Source of the DNA: Phoronis ovalis | Lineage: Eukaryota > Phoronida > Phoronidae | NCBI GenBank assembly: GCA_028565635.1 | Contig: JAOXYB010019184.1 | Span: 1 to 17,923, forward strand | Direction of reading: 5' to 3' | DNA: 17,923 nt | Part shown: one piece after another, positions 6,895-16,470 of the stretch | Position numbering within the stretch: position 1 is the first letter of the stretch | Layout: each line of letters begins with the position of its first letter | Translations under genes and position numbers: made by a program | The notes under the pieces: generated by a model | The model's input: the letters and a program-made list of their open reading frames with translations, nothing else | Databases searched by the model: none | Told to the model about the DNA's origin: nothing

Positions 6895-9104
6895 GTTGGT
6901 TATTAAATTGCTATTTTAAAGTGCCAATATCGCCTTTACATGTCCTTAAAGGCAGATAACTTGTATCCTGACAGTAAAGAATTTATTATTGATTTGCTCA
7001 CTGACCTTTATCAAAAAGTCATGTTAATAACTTTTTAATTTCCGATGATTTCTAGCAGTGTCATGTTTTTCTTCTTGTCATGTTTTTCTTCTTGAATGAT
7101 AACCTCACTAAAATTCAAAAAACCCTGAATATTACGTCGTGTACTTACAATGCAACTGCCTTATTTTCTTTATTTTACACTGAATAATTCAAAAATATAA
7201 TTTTCGATGTATATGTACAGGATGTCCACAAATTCCTTTTCCTTCCAGTTTAAACACAATTTCTTTATTTATAATTTGTGAATTACATTAAATCATATTA
7301 ATGAGATTTTATTTAAATTTCATTTTGGTACACATTTTTCTTTCCATAGTGCGTAATACTTTTACAAAAAAAACCTTTTCGGGTTGAACAAAATAAAAAC
7401 TTTCTAATTTATTGATAAGAAATAACAATAATTATGCCTTTAATTGTATTAAGATTTCTCACTTTTAAAGTTCTCCATCCGGACCTTCAATGGTATGTTG
7501 TTGGTTCTAGCGTACTCTTGCTGTGTTTGATCATACTGTTGCTGTTATTGCTGGCTCGTTGGATGTACAAGAAGAGACTGCTTTGGATAATGAAATTAGT
7601 CTATAAGTTTCAAACATCAGAAGACACAGGTATTACCCGGGGTATTACGACTATAATGGACAATTTAGACATGGTTATTTTTAATTTTTTTTTAAAGTTT
7701 TTAATTTATAAAATTTTAGATTTTTTTAAGATCAAGTAATTTTCCCGCTAAAATTATATGTCTTTTACTGTCTAATATATGGCACTATCAAATGGGGAGG
7801 TAAATTAATTTTTTTTAAATAATTTTTTCGTTGAAATAATGTTTGATTTGCAGCAAAAAATACATCTGTTCACAGTAATCAAAATAAAAAACTGTAAATA
7901 ATAATTTTTTAAAAAATTCCAGAAGGTATACGAAAATTTATGTCAATTATAAAATATCTATGGTACGAAATATTGTTACATCTCGGAACAGCAATAAACA
8001 TCACATGAATTGGTAGAACTGGCTTCACAAATGGCTAAGAGAAAAGATGTGTTAAATGACTGCTTGACACATGAATTTTTTCTATAATTTAAAAACGTAT
8101 CAATTTACAGCCTGAATATCACAATGTCTTCAAAAATTACAAAATGGATGTTATATGCAAGTTAATAATTTGATAAAATAATTATACGGAGAAAACCCCT
8201 GCCTTAATTTTAAATATTGTATTCGAATACTTGTAACCAGCATTTTTATCATTTTAGATGATTACACATATGACGCATTTGTATCATTCAAAAGTGGCAC
8301 GTCTGATGAAAAGTTTGTGGCCCACAGACTAAGAAAACTGATGGAAATGGATAATAATTACAAATTGTGCCTGCATTTTAGAGATTTTATTCCTGGTGAA
8401 AGTATGTACCCATTACTTTGTCACAGTATTCAGTCTTTCCTAGTTTATACAGGGAGCGTACGCCCGAGGGCTCGCACCTTTGTTATATTTCCCACAAAAT
8501 CACAACCTGTTGAAAATTACAAAAGTAACAAAATTTGACTAAAGATGTAAGAAATAGGTGCTTTCTATTAGAACGAAGATCCGTAATTTTGATTTTAAAA
8601 TTTAAAATAACGTCCATAACATTGTCTATACTTCGGAATCTATATCCCGTCTATACCTGTACGAGTTTAATAGCCACCACATCGTGATTAAAACTAAAAA
8701 TATTCAGATTTCAGAGTACTTGCTTGTATTTTGTAGCTATTGCAGACAACATTATTCGCGCCATAGAAGAAAGTAGAAGAACAATCCTCGTACTGTCTCC
8801 AAGTTATGTAACTAGCGAGTGGTGTCGGTTGGAGTATCAGAAAGCTCAACATGAAATGCTCAAACTACGTCACAAAATTATACCAATCGTATTAGAAGAC
8901 ATTTCACATTTGCACAAAGAAATGGATAAAAGTTTAAGATGTATCTTGGACTCCGTAACTTACCTGAAATGGCCAGTATCCCATGATGATCGAAAAGAGG
9001 AAAAGTTCTGGGAATTATTGCTGTTATCTATGCCTAAGAAAAATCAAATGTCCCTCAGAAAAGATTCTGGTACTTCAACTGTAACTATAAGTACAATTAT
9101 ATGA
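5733..9104 (+). CDS. EGF-like/transmembrane/TIR receptor; join 5733-6894, 7471-7629, 8258-8401, 8737-9104
   Basis: The joined exons (1,833 bases) encode 610 residues. This is a predicted membrane receptor signalling through a Toll-type TIR domain. Order: KKRR and a hydrophobic signal or anchor (12-30); basic then Ser/Thr-rich stalk (35-215); EGF-like modules at C223-C257, C293-C326 and C330-C361, with an atypical four-Cys piece (264-282) and a partial Cys cluster (367-386); membrane helix (397-415) followed by WMYKKR; TIR domain (about 443-600). Box 1 is YDAFVSF (445-451), box 2/BB loop RDFIPGE (482-488), then SEWCRLE (515-521) and box 3 FW (579-580). The TIR resembles TLR1/2-type receptors in RDFIPG and the TYLKWP segment. 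No leucine-rich repeats are present. All introns are phase 1 and the frame closes exactly. Further 5' exons cannot be excluded. The TIR family is certain; the ligand is unknown. Confidence 0.85.
6895..7470 (+). other. Intron 1 of the EGF-TIR gene (576 bases)
   Basis: Bounded by GT at 6895 and AG at 7469-7470, phase 1. It contains an exact 17-bp tandem duplication at 7059-7092 and the phrase TACAGGATGTCCACAAATTC (from 7217), which is slightly reminiscent of MITE ends. Otherwise it is AT-rich with no coding signal. Confidence 0.7.
7059..7092. repeat. 17-bp tandem duplication in intron 1
   Basis: TGTCATGTTTTTCTTCT at 7059-7075 is followed immediately by an identical copy at 7076-7092. The perfect identity suggests a recent slippage event. 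It could be polymorphic. Confidence 0.85.
7471..7629 (+). CDS. EGF-TIR exon 2: transmembrane helix and juxtamembrane region
   Basis: This exon follows acceptor CTTTTAAAG (AG at 7469-7470) and ends at ACACAG|GTATTA (donor at 7630). The first two bases join the G left by exon 1 to make Val388. It encodes 53 codons (388-440): LHPDLQWY, a leucine-rich hydrophobic helix (about 397-415), the basic stop-transfer WMYKKR, and a linker to the TIR domain. It is phase 1 at both ends. Confidence 0.8.
7630..8257 (+). other. Intron 2 of the EGF-TIR gene (628 bases)
   Basis: Bounded by donor GT at 7630-7631 and acceptor ATCATTTTAG ending at 8257; phase 1. Very AT-rich with homopolymer T and A runs. No repeat or coding signal recognised. 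Confidence 0.7.
8258..8401 (+). CDS. EGF-TIR exon 3: N-terminal half of the TIR domain
   Basis: The exon is 144 bases (48 codons, residues 441-488) and phase 1 at both ends. Acceptor TTTTAG ends at 8257; donor GAAA|GTATGT starts at 8402 and is strong. It carries TIR box 1 (YDAFVSF, 445-451), the first helix (KFVAHRLRKLME), and box 2 LCLHFRDFIPGE (477-488). The Pro-Gly of the BB loop, essential for TIR-TIR contacts in TLRs, is intact. Confidence 0.85.
8402..8736 (+). other. Intron 3 of the EGF-TIR gene (335 bases)
   Basis: Begins with GTATGT at 8402 and ends with a pyrimidine-rich TTGTATTTTGTAG at 8736; phase 1. It interrupts the TIR domain just after the BB loop. No internal element recognised. 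Confidence 0.75.
8737..9104 (+). CDS. EGF-TIR exon 4: C-terminal half of the TIR domain and tail
   Basis: This exon encodes Thr489 (codon shared with exon 3) to residue 610, then TGA at 9102-9104. It contains IADNIIRAIEESRRTILVLS, typical of the TLR helix and strand after the BB loop; SEWCRLE (515-521); the strand IIPIVLEDI; TYLKWP; and box 3 KFWELL. The tail after about 590 is short and rich in Ser and Thr. Confidence 0.85.
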
Positions 9105-9172
9105 GTTGCTCCTGTAGAAAAAGACGAAAGCTGCATTAGGAACGTGGCTTATTCTTCGCTGTTTCTCAAACA

Positions 9173-9178
9173 AATAAA
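9173..9178 (+). terminator. Poly(A) signal AATAAA of the EGF-TIR gene
   Basis: AATAAA lies 69 bases after the stop codon. A T-rich stretch (CGTTATATTATTGTACC) follows 15 bases later and could be the downstream element. This implies a compact 3' UTR of about 90 bases. Confidence 0.55.
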
Positions 9179-9518
9179 CCTACAAACCTCGTTATATTAT
9201 TGTACCCTCCGATATTAAAATAACTTGGAAAAACCAATGCTCTCTGATCTTGTATGTATAAGAACGAAAAAATAACACGAAGTTATTTCAAATTTTTTAA
9301 TGAAGTGGTTCTCACAAAAAATATCTTTAATCATCATCTTCAGATTGGAATCAACAGTAGAGTTTCCAATTTCAAAAAAGTGTACCAATTACTATTCTAC
9401 ATTTTTCTTTTGTTGACGATATTTTTGTTAAAAGTAGTGTTTTTGGTTTGGTCGAGTGAGTAGACGAGTTGTTTTATAATTGAACAAAACCGTATATGAA
9501 AGTTTAATTGTTATAAAA

Positions 9519-9536
9519 ACGAATCTTGAGATTCGT
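9519..9536. repeat. 18-bp inverted repeat
   Basis: ACGAATCT (9519-9526) pairs exactly with AGATTCGT (9529-9536) around TG. It is a possible dimer-binding site or chance; no gene directs its interpretation. Confidence 0.55.
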
Positions 9537-10104
9537 AAAACTTACGCACATGGTCTAACCATAAAGATTTTGAACTTTGCCGGTAATATGTTATTTTCAT
9601 AAGTTCTTGCAATCAGTTATTAAAATGTAAAAAAGTAGTTTGATATAAGAAGTCCGATTTGTTGCAAATTTATTTTACAGAACCGTATATGGTTATAAGA
9701 AGTAGAGTGTTCATGTTTTAGTGTTCCTGTGCATGGGGAGGAAATAATCTCGAGAATATCTATTTGGGAAAATGCTTTACACTTTGAATAAATAAGCTGA
9801 ATATTTTTGATGCAAAATAAACAATATAATTATTAATCATTTGCACCAAAACATTATTCATTCAAATTCTTCAGCATTTCCCCTACTACTAGTAATAATG
9901 GCACTTATGTTAAGGCTAATTAAGCTAGACGTATCCTCGTCACTATTTAAATAAAAATTCGTGAAAAATCCACATTACATTTTTTTCAGCCAAAATAGAT
10001 GTTTTCAGTTTTGTCATGTTGGTGTTTTCAAGCTATTGTGCGAAATGTATGAAATTTAATTAGCGTTCGATGACACCGTATAAAAATCATTAGGTAGATC
10101 CTAC

Positions 10105-10114
10105 GGGAAAACCC
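10105..10114. promoter_or_regulatory. Dorsal/NF-kB-like site
   Basis: GGGAAAACCC fits the Dorsal consensus GGGWWWWCCM fully. It lies about 1 kb past the EGF-TIR gene, whose domain type could signal to NF-kB. A link is speculative, since a 10-bp degenerate motif occurs often by chance. Confidence 0.25.
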
Positions 10115-10376
10115 AGTTGATCAAAATTCATGTTAACTATATTTTTAGCAAGCTAGTAAACCGTAATTTGTTAGAGCCATTTTAAAATTGCACCAGAGGC
10201 GTTTGTTATATAATCAATTTAGTTTTTTAACAATAAAAAACTTACCTTTTTTGAAAAATCAATTAATATTTCAAAGATTTTCATCGTATTTACAATTTGG
10301 TCATAACAAATCATGGGAATATCGTTTACCTCTTAAAAAACGTAGTTAGCTCGAATTTTGTCACAATTGATGTAAC

Positions 10377-10390
10377 CGCAGTGGTGGCGC
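10377..10390 (+). promoter_or_regulatory. Weak CTCF-like core
   Basis: GGTGGCGC (10383-10390) fits the CTCF core half GRKGGCGC, but the flanking half of the 14-base pattern is poor (9 of 14 overall). With the stronger minus-strand match at 3184 it would bracket the EGF-TIR gene. Low confidence alone. Confidence 0.25.
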
Positions 10391-10570
10391 AAAGGCTGGC
10401 CGTGCAGAAAGTAGTGCGTCAACCTTAAATTTATGATTTTTTCTTTTTTCCTCCTTGGCGCTGGCTTTTTTGTTTGTTTCTATTTGAAAGGGAAATCATT
10501 GTACAAGAGATTGAAAGTAATATTAGCTTTATAAAATAAAATAAACCAAAATTTGATAGGATTATTTGAG

Positions 10571-10630
10571 CTAGGGCAAAGCTAGGATATATAAAACTCA
10601 TAGAGTTTTATATATCCTAGGGCAAAGCTA
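10571..10630. repeat. Perfect 18-bp hairpin bracketed by 14-bp direct repeats
   Basis: CTAGGATATATAAAACTC (10582-10599) and its exact reverse complement (10603-10620) are separated by only ATA. CTAGGGCAAAGCTA occurs at 10571-10584 and, identical, at 10617-10630, overlapping the arm ends. The exact match implies recent origin. The layout suits a replication template switch, or a tiny insertion with target duplication. The 3-base loop makes a microRNA precursor unlikely. Confidence 0.9.
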
Positions 10631-11286
10631 TGAATTTTGTCAGTTGTTAGGTTGCATTTTTCTGGGGGTAGTCTACATAGTGGAATAGCAAATAAATTTC
10701 GTGGTCATGCCTGCACGAAAAATTAACTGTGAGTAGTATACATAATAATCTTCAGTTCTTAACAGGTATTTTCTTCGCGCAATGTTTGGGAAATATTTAT
10801 AATGTTTAAATTACATGAAATTACTATAGAAGTGGATGGGAAAATCAATTGTGTCCATATGCCATTTAGGAACGCAAAATTTTCCCGTACCTTATGATTT
10901 TTACAGTGTCATATAAAAACGTTAATTAAATTTCATGCGTTGCACACACACGAATCTAAAAATACCACCATGACAAAGCATGAATGCTAAAGTTTCAGAA
11001 AACATTTATTTTATATGAAAAAAAGTACTGCAGCTTTTTCACGAATTTTTATTTATACAGTATAGTAACGAGGGTCTAGCTTAGCCTAACCTGAACTCAG
11101 TACCAATAGGTGTCGCAAATGAATACCGGAAGTGTAAGAATAACTACAATCGAATCTACTGTTAGCATCATAACCTCATCATAATACAGACTCTTCAAAT
11201 ATTGAAACGTATTTTTGTGGTATGAATATTACCTTGGTCGTAAATTTTGTGAAAATTACTTTGCACACTTTGTAAAAAGTAAAATC

Positions 11287-11317
11287 GAAAAGCTTTTCAC
11301 GTTGTATATCACGTGAT
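11287..11317. promoter_or_regulatory. Palindromes including an E-box (CACGTG)
   Basis: GAAAAGCTTTTC (11287-11298) and ATCACGTGAT (11308-11317) are perfect palindromes ten bases apart. The second contains CACGTG, the E-box bound by bHLH factors such as Myc/Max, USF or CLOCK/CYCLE. They lie about 0.6 kb upstream of the CpG-depletion boundary, so they could belong to a promoter there. Confidence 0.3.
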
Positions 11318-11926
11318 CATTTACCAGCTTCATTCAACGACTGGGGTGGTGGGGATGTATCGTCTCCAATTTTTGGCCAAAACATCTTATTAGAGTCTCA
11401 GAATTAGGTAAAGTTGGGCGGATAGGATACATTGTGGTTAACTAAACATTAAGATTTACACTGTGTACAACTTAACCAAAGATATTAGAGAAAGGTATGT
11501 AATTTTCACGTGTTGCTATTATAAACAACTTTGTCAAGTGGGTAACTCAGACACTGCATTGAAGAACAAGTGAAGTACCCCGATTTTATTGTAATCTATC
11601 ATCACGGAATGCCTCGCTTTCTTGTATATTTTAAATTAAGATCTGTGACTACTATTTTCATATTGGGTGGCTGCCTACTTGCAGTCCGTATCAGATTAGT
11701 TTAGTTTAATTTATAATAGTTTATCGAGTTTACTCTAAAGTGTTATCCTGCTTAAAATTTGAACTATCAACACTGAGTTGTGTATCGGCCGATTTATAAA
11801 TATAATTAAATAAATATAATTATAAAAGTTTTATTTATTTTGTTGTATTGTGGACTTTTGAGAATAGTCTATAAGCTAGATCCTTGGATTTTATAGGAGA
11901 TTTTCATAATCAGCTTAACCAACAAG

Positions 11927-11940
11927 ATGTCGGTAGGTTA
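11927..11940 (+). other. Speculative first-exon end: ATG followed by a splice-donor-like site
   Basis: AACAAGATG at 11921-11929 has a purine at -3 and an AAG context suitable for initiation. Two codons later GTAGGT at 11933 resembles a donor. The spot coincides with the start of the CpG-poor domain, as expected if a methylated gene body begins here. No continuing exon was recognised downstream, so this is only a suggestion. Confidence 0.12.
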
Positions 11941-14900
11941 AGCAGATATTCTATCATATATTTGTTGATTCTGACAATTCTGACAGTAACTCCTGAAATA
12001 TATGTAGATGCTGCTACAAATACAAAATAGTAGATACTTATTTAAACAACAGTGCTGTTATTCTGACTATGGCAGTATGTAATCCTTCTTGATTGCCTTT
12101 CCAAACATAATCCTTACCCCACTCTAAAATACAGTATTATTCACACATTCCCAATCAGCCGCAGACTGCACTACCTGTGATTCCATGTCGTGAAGCACAA
12201 ATTCAATTTAAAAAAAATGTTTCTGGTCATTACCAGTTTATTTTTTATCTCAGTGTGGGACAAAGGTTTATTCAGTTAAATGCCTAGGAGGATAAAATTA
12301 TACCTATTGCATGTAACATCTAGATTAATAATTTATTTCCTTAATTGATGGATTGTTAATTGTCATTTTGTTTGCTAATTAATCATGTATTTATAATTCC
12401 AGACAAAAGACACATTTTTTACAATGTGTAATTCAAAATATCCACATTTGCCATACTAAAAAAAAATAGCACTTGTCATAAATTTGAGGGACGTATGTTT
12501 TTATAACTTGTAGTTTATAGCGATCATTTCCCCAAAAATAATATATATAATAATATTTTAAAAAAGGCCACCATTTTCATACTAATACATCTCAGGTCTG
12601 AGGTTACTGTGTAAACAAACCATAAAATCTTTATCATGGGACGAAATGCAATCAACTGGTTGTTTAATAGGTATACTCCAAGGTAACTGTAGAGAGCTTA
12701 TCTCATTTTGTTCACTGGTCACATAACAACATTGATAACTTATGAAACGATTCACACATTTATTTGAACAAATTGTTGAGTCTGTTCAAAGGCATTGTAT
12801 TGTACCATGGCTAAGAGCATTATGCTTAAAAGATTGTTATTTTTTACAAAATGAATTGTCATATTACATAAAGAGTGTATTTAATATATCCTATTTTTCA
12901 TTCATAGTTACTATATTGTGTGCAAACAATGTAATATGCTGATGGCAAATGTAATATTAAGTGGTATTAGTATTTTTTGCATTTTCAAAAGAAAAGTATG
13001 ACACTAGATGAAGAACAGACTTCATGCAATATACTTCTAATGCTTTAGATATCTCATGCTTACTGCTCTGACACATGACATTTACCAAATTTGTGAAATT
13101 CATTTATGTACTATTTTTTATTATAGTACTATGAAAATGCACAATGCAAAATCTGTTTCTATCACCTGAATTTTCCATTGTCAACTGCACTTGTTAAAGC
13201 ATTTAGGAAGGGTTTTGAAATATTGCCTGTAATGCCAAATAAATTAGCCCTTGTAAATTTTTAGATGTGTCTTAGACTTTAGTACATACATGTTGTTTTA
13301 CATCACATGGCAAAGAAGACATTTTCTGTTTCTTCAAGAGTTCCAGATGTTTTTATACCTGAAATTCCAGCTAGTATCTAGATACTATTGAAATAACATC
13401 TGCTGTCTATCTGGTCTGTCCGGCTATGTACCATCTATGCACCTGCGGAACTGAATTGATGCAGTTATTGGGAGGTAAATGCAAGTATTTTGAGATCTCA
13501 ACTCCTGTCCCCATGTTGTTTCTCAGCATGGCATTTCAACATTCCTAATGAATTTATATTGACTCTTCTATGGCCATTATTAGGTCACCCATAATGTATT
13601 ACAGGCTTCAGAGTAGTGAGCAGGTTTCTAGTATGTCCATGTAAGAAAATGAACCATTAAATGTTTCCTCACAACTCATAATAGCTATATCTTAGTATCC
13701 TTAAAGTTATAACCTCTCTGTGAACTGTTTATTCAATTGTTTATTACACAGCTAATATCAATAAAACCTTTAGTGTTGTTAGAATCAGCGTGAAAAGTAC
13801 ATAGAAGCTTTGAATAACATTTTGTAGCAGATATCTTCAGGAGTTTTTAGTTGGGGTCGACAGGTGCAAACTTTATTTGTAAACAATTAGTTACTCAGCT
13901 TTGTTAATGATCCATTAAAAAATCTTTCATTAACTCAATACTTGCTCATATTTTCATTGTTACAAGTAAAGAATTGAATATCATTATTAATATTGAAGTT
14001 ATACAATGATAATATAATAAAATAAGGTAGTTATGCAGTGTATAAAAATAGTTAATTATTCTCCTGAGAACCATAATGATTTAACTAAAGGATGTTATAA
14101 TTCATGAATATTAAAATGTAAAATACTTTAGCTTAAAATTTCTTTGAAAATTGATATTTTCATTGTTATATGTAGCATTCCAGAGTTTTGTGAACTAACC
14201 TTTGAAAAGTGAGACAGTTGAGTGCATATTACACCTGTACATAAATATGCATGCCATGTGACTGTTGAATTATTCAGGTAGCATGAGGCTTATTATTCAA
14301 CACCTATTAATTACTGTATCTGTTGAGTTTTTATGCATCTGACATTCTTAAATCACTGTTGAAGGAATTATGACTCAATGTCATTTTACTGGTTTGGTAT
14401 TTCAAGTGTGGTAAATGGTATGTGGAATATTTAAAACAATTTGAAAACTTTGGATATGCTTTCAAATCAAAATTACTGTGTAACAAGTTTGTATTTTATC
14501 ATGTGAACAACACAAAAGGTATACTGTAGTAGACCTGTAGCATATCCTTTAAACAGTACTTACTAACAATTATTGACCCATCTTTTCAGATTGTTATGTA
14601 GTGAAGTATAAAAAGCTTTCAGACTTTATTTATTGGACAGACTTATCATTAATGGTAAAAGTATATTGTTATTGGTATGCTATATGCTTTTATAAAATAT
14701 TTATTAGTTTTAGTTTGCAGTGTGCAGGTACTAATAACATGAAACAAGCAATAACGGCAAATGCGGCACTTGCACAAAATTGTAGTTCATGTAATGAATG
14801 AATTATCTCGTTGAAATCACTGCTAGAAAATTGGCTTGTACTAGACAGCACTCGTACAGGTATGACTTGTACAGGTGATGTGAAATGTTTATATTTTAAT

Positions 14901-15159
14901 ATTCAGAGCAGAAAAATGTATTTTCTGCATACACAGTTTTAACATTGATTAGTTAATCTTGCATCTCAGTATTTGTCTAGACAAACTAATTACCACAAAC
15001 AAATATTGGTGCAGTGCAGCAAGATTGAATACACATACTCACTCTGTTCTTTGGTTCAAAATGGAAACAAGATAAACATTATCATTAGTGTGCTAATTTA
15101 TGACTTTAATATCTAAAGGAAATACTTGGCAAGTCAAATCTTCCTGCTAAGAAACAGTA

Positions 15160-15470
15160 GGTGAAAATCTGGGGGGGGGTATTTTACAAAATTTTGTTTG
15201 GATACCTGTAGGGTTGTGCAGCCCAACCTTAAGTGCTGAATCCTCCTATCTATTTTTCCTCCCAAAAAACCTGTTTAATTTTGTTTGCTGAAAAACCCAA
15301 TTTCTAATTTGTGTGTGTTGGTAATAACTGTTTGCTAAATATTGAAAACCCTGTTTACTGACAAAGGTGAAGTCAAAAACAGGATCTAACTGTCCTAATT
15401 TGATCAAAAACCTGATCCACTGGGTCATGCATCCCCATATAGCAGAACCTGACAATCCCCCTGGGTGAAA
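15160..15470. repeat. Degenerate CAGGTTTTT-type repeats (minus strand) with a G9 run
   Basis: On the minus strand, variants of CAGGTTTTTGATC, CCTGTTTTTGACT, CAGGGTTTTCAAT, GGGTTTTTCAGC and CAGGTTTTTTGGG recur at irregular 30-60 base spacing between about 15280 and 15430. A homopolymer of about nine G starts near 15170. It may be a decayed repeat family. The 69-codon minus frame across it is probably incidental. Confidence 0.35.
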
Positions 15471-16251
15471 ATAATTATCATAAGTTATAGGTAATTGTCT
15501 TTGTGTGATGAAACTGTTTTAAATTTATAAAGCTGTCAATGCCTGGGTGAAAAATCAGTATGTGTTGCATCAGATTCAAGTCTAGTTGCATGTTATTTTT
15601 TTAAGGGAGGTGTCGTCCTGTACATAATTTTTCCTATGAATCAGTTGGCCTTTTGGTGGCCTGTACCAGGACCCTTTGGAGTCCTACTTTAATATGGCTT
15701 GCTATATGGTCCAAGGGTATCAGTTCTGTTTATTGTCTTTAATCAGGTAAACATTCTTGTCAACTAAAGTATTTGTAACTTTGGCTTATGTATTAATTCT
15801 AAAATATTCAAAATGTTAACTATTATGTGTATAACAGATATCACAGGGATAAGATTATGTATTACTCATTAAATTGTCCTCAGGAAATGGCTGTTATATT
15901 AAAATTATATTTTACCTGTGTGTTATATATACAATAACAGACATAACATAATATATTCTAGTAGAAGGTTAAATTAGCCTGTTACACCAGCTCCTCAACT
16001 ATATAGTGTTTATCTTTAATATATTCGTGCATAGAAGTTTCAGCTAAGATTCGATCACACTCTGTAAATTACAAAATTATAGTAACTGTATGAATTCATA
16101 AAAAATATGGATGGATATAAAATAGGTGCTCAGTTAGCAATCTAATTAAAAGATGTAAACTTGATTATTTTGTTTTATAAAAGCTGTTTGATCAAACTAT
16201 TTTAAAATTAGGAGGATTTCCATTACATAATCCCTAAGTGCTTTCTGAAAG

Positions 16252-16470
16252 TGCTTTGCCTTGTTTTTCTATTGCAATACAGAATGCTTATAACACTTAA
16301 GTATCCTAAATAAAGCTTTCCAAACCTGTTTTGCCATGTTTCACTATTGTAGGCCAGAATCCTTATAATGTACTTCAATATTCTAAAAATGTTTCAAGAT
16401 GTTTTGCCATGTTTCACTACAATTGTAGTTTAGAATTTTTGTAATGAATTTATTGCAAAGTGTGTAAATT
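16252..16470. repeat. Three diverged copies of a 73-75 bp tandem repeat
   Basis: Copies begin at 16252 (TGCTTTGCCTTGTTTTTCTA), 16327 (TGTTTTGCCATGTTTCACTA) and 16400 (TGTTTTGCCATGTTTCACTA). Each continues with a matching (C/T)AGAAT..TT(A/G)TAA block. Copies 2 and 3 are closer to each other than to copy 1. Inside the CpG-poor domain this is a local duplication that could create repeated RNA-binding or microRNA sites if transcribed. Confidence 0.75.

Larger units (their letters stand above)
9179..11940. other. Intergenic region with normal CpG content
   Basis: No supported coding exon. A 69-codon hydrophobic frame at 9254-9463 is low-complexity and looks like chance. Features inside are an 18-bp palindrome (9519-9536), a Dorsal/NF-kB-like site (10105-10114), a weak CTCF-like core (10377-10390), the hairpin with direct repeats (10571-10630), and palindromic E-box motifs near 11.3 kb. 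AACCGTATATG recurs at 9487 and about 9681. Confidence 0.5.

Noticed and set aside
7434-7739. Apparent 101-residue single-pass membrane protein
   Set aside because: Its middle is exon 2 of the EGF-TIR gene. The first residues lie before the acceptor at 7470 and the last ones beyond the donor at 7630, in the introns.
8317-8538. Apparent 73-residue protein starting MAHRLRKL
   Set aside because: The ATG arises from a shifted reading choice around exon 3; YDAFVSF upstream shows the TIR frame starts earlier, and the tail after 8401 is intronic.
9254-9463. 69-codon hydrophobic open frame downstream of the EGF-TIR gene
   Set aside because: Low-complexity Phe/Leu/Ile stretch in T-rich DNA; the gene already ends with a stop and poly(A) signal upstream.
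10582-10620. The 18-bp hairpin as a microRNA precursor
   Set aside because: A 3-base loop and an 18-bp stem are too small for Drosha/Dicer processing, and no known microRNA seed is recognised.
12742-12942. 66-codon open frame in the CpG-poor domain
   Set aside because: No similarity to a known family and no matching splice context; likewise for the frames at 14601-14801, 15246-15455 and 17426-17608.
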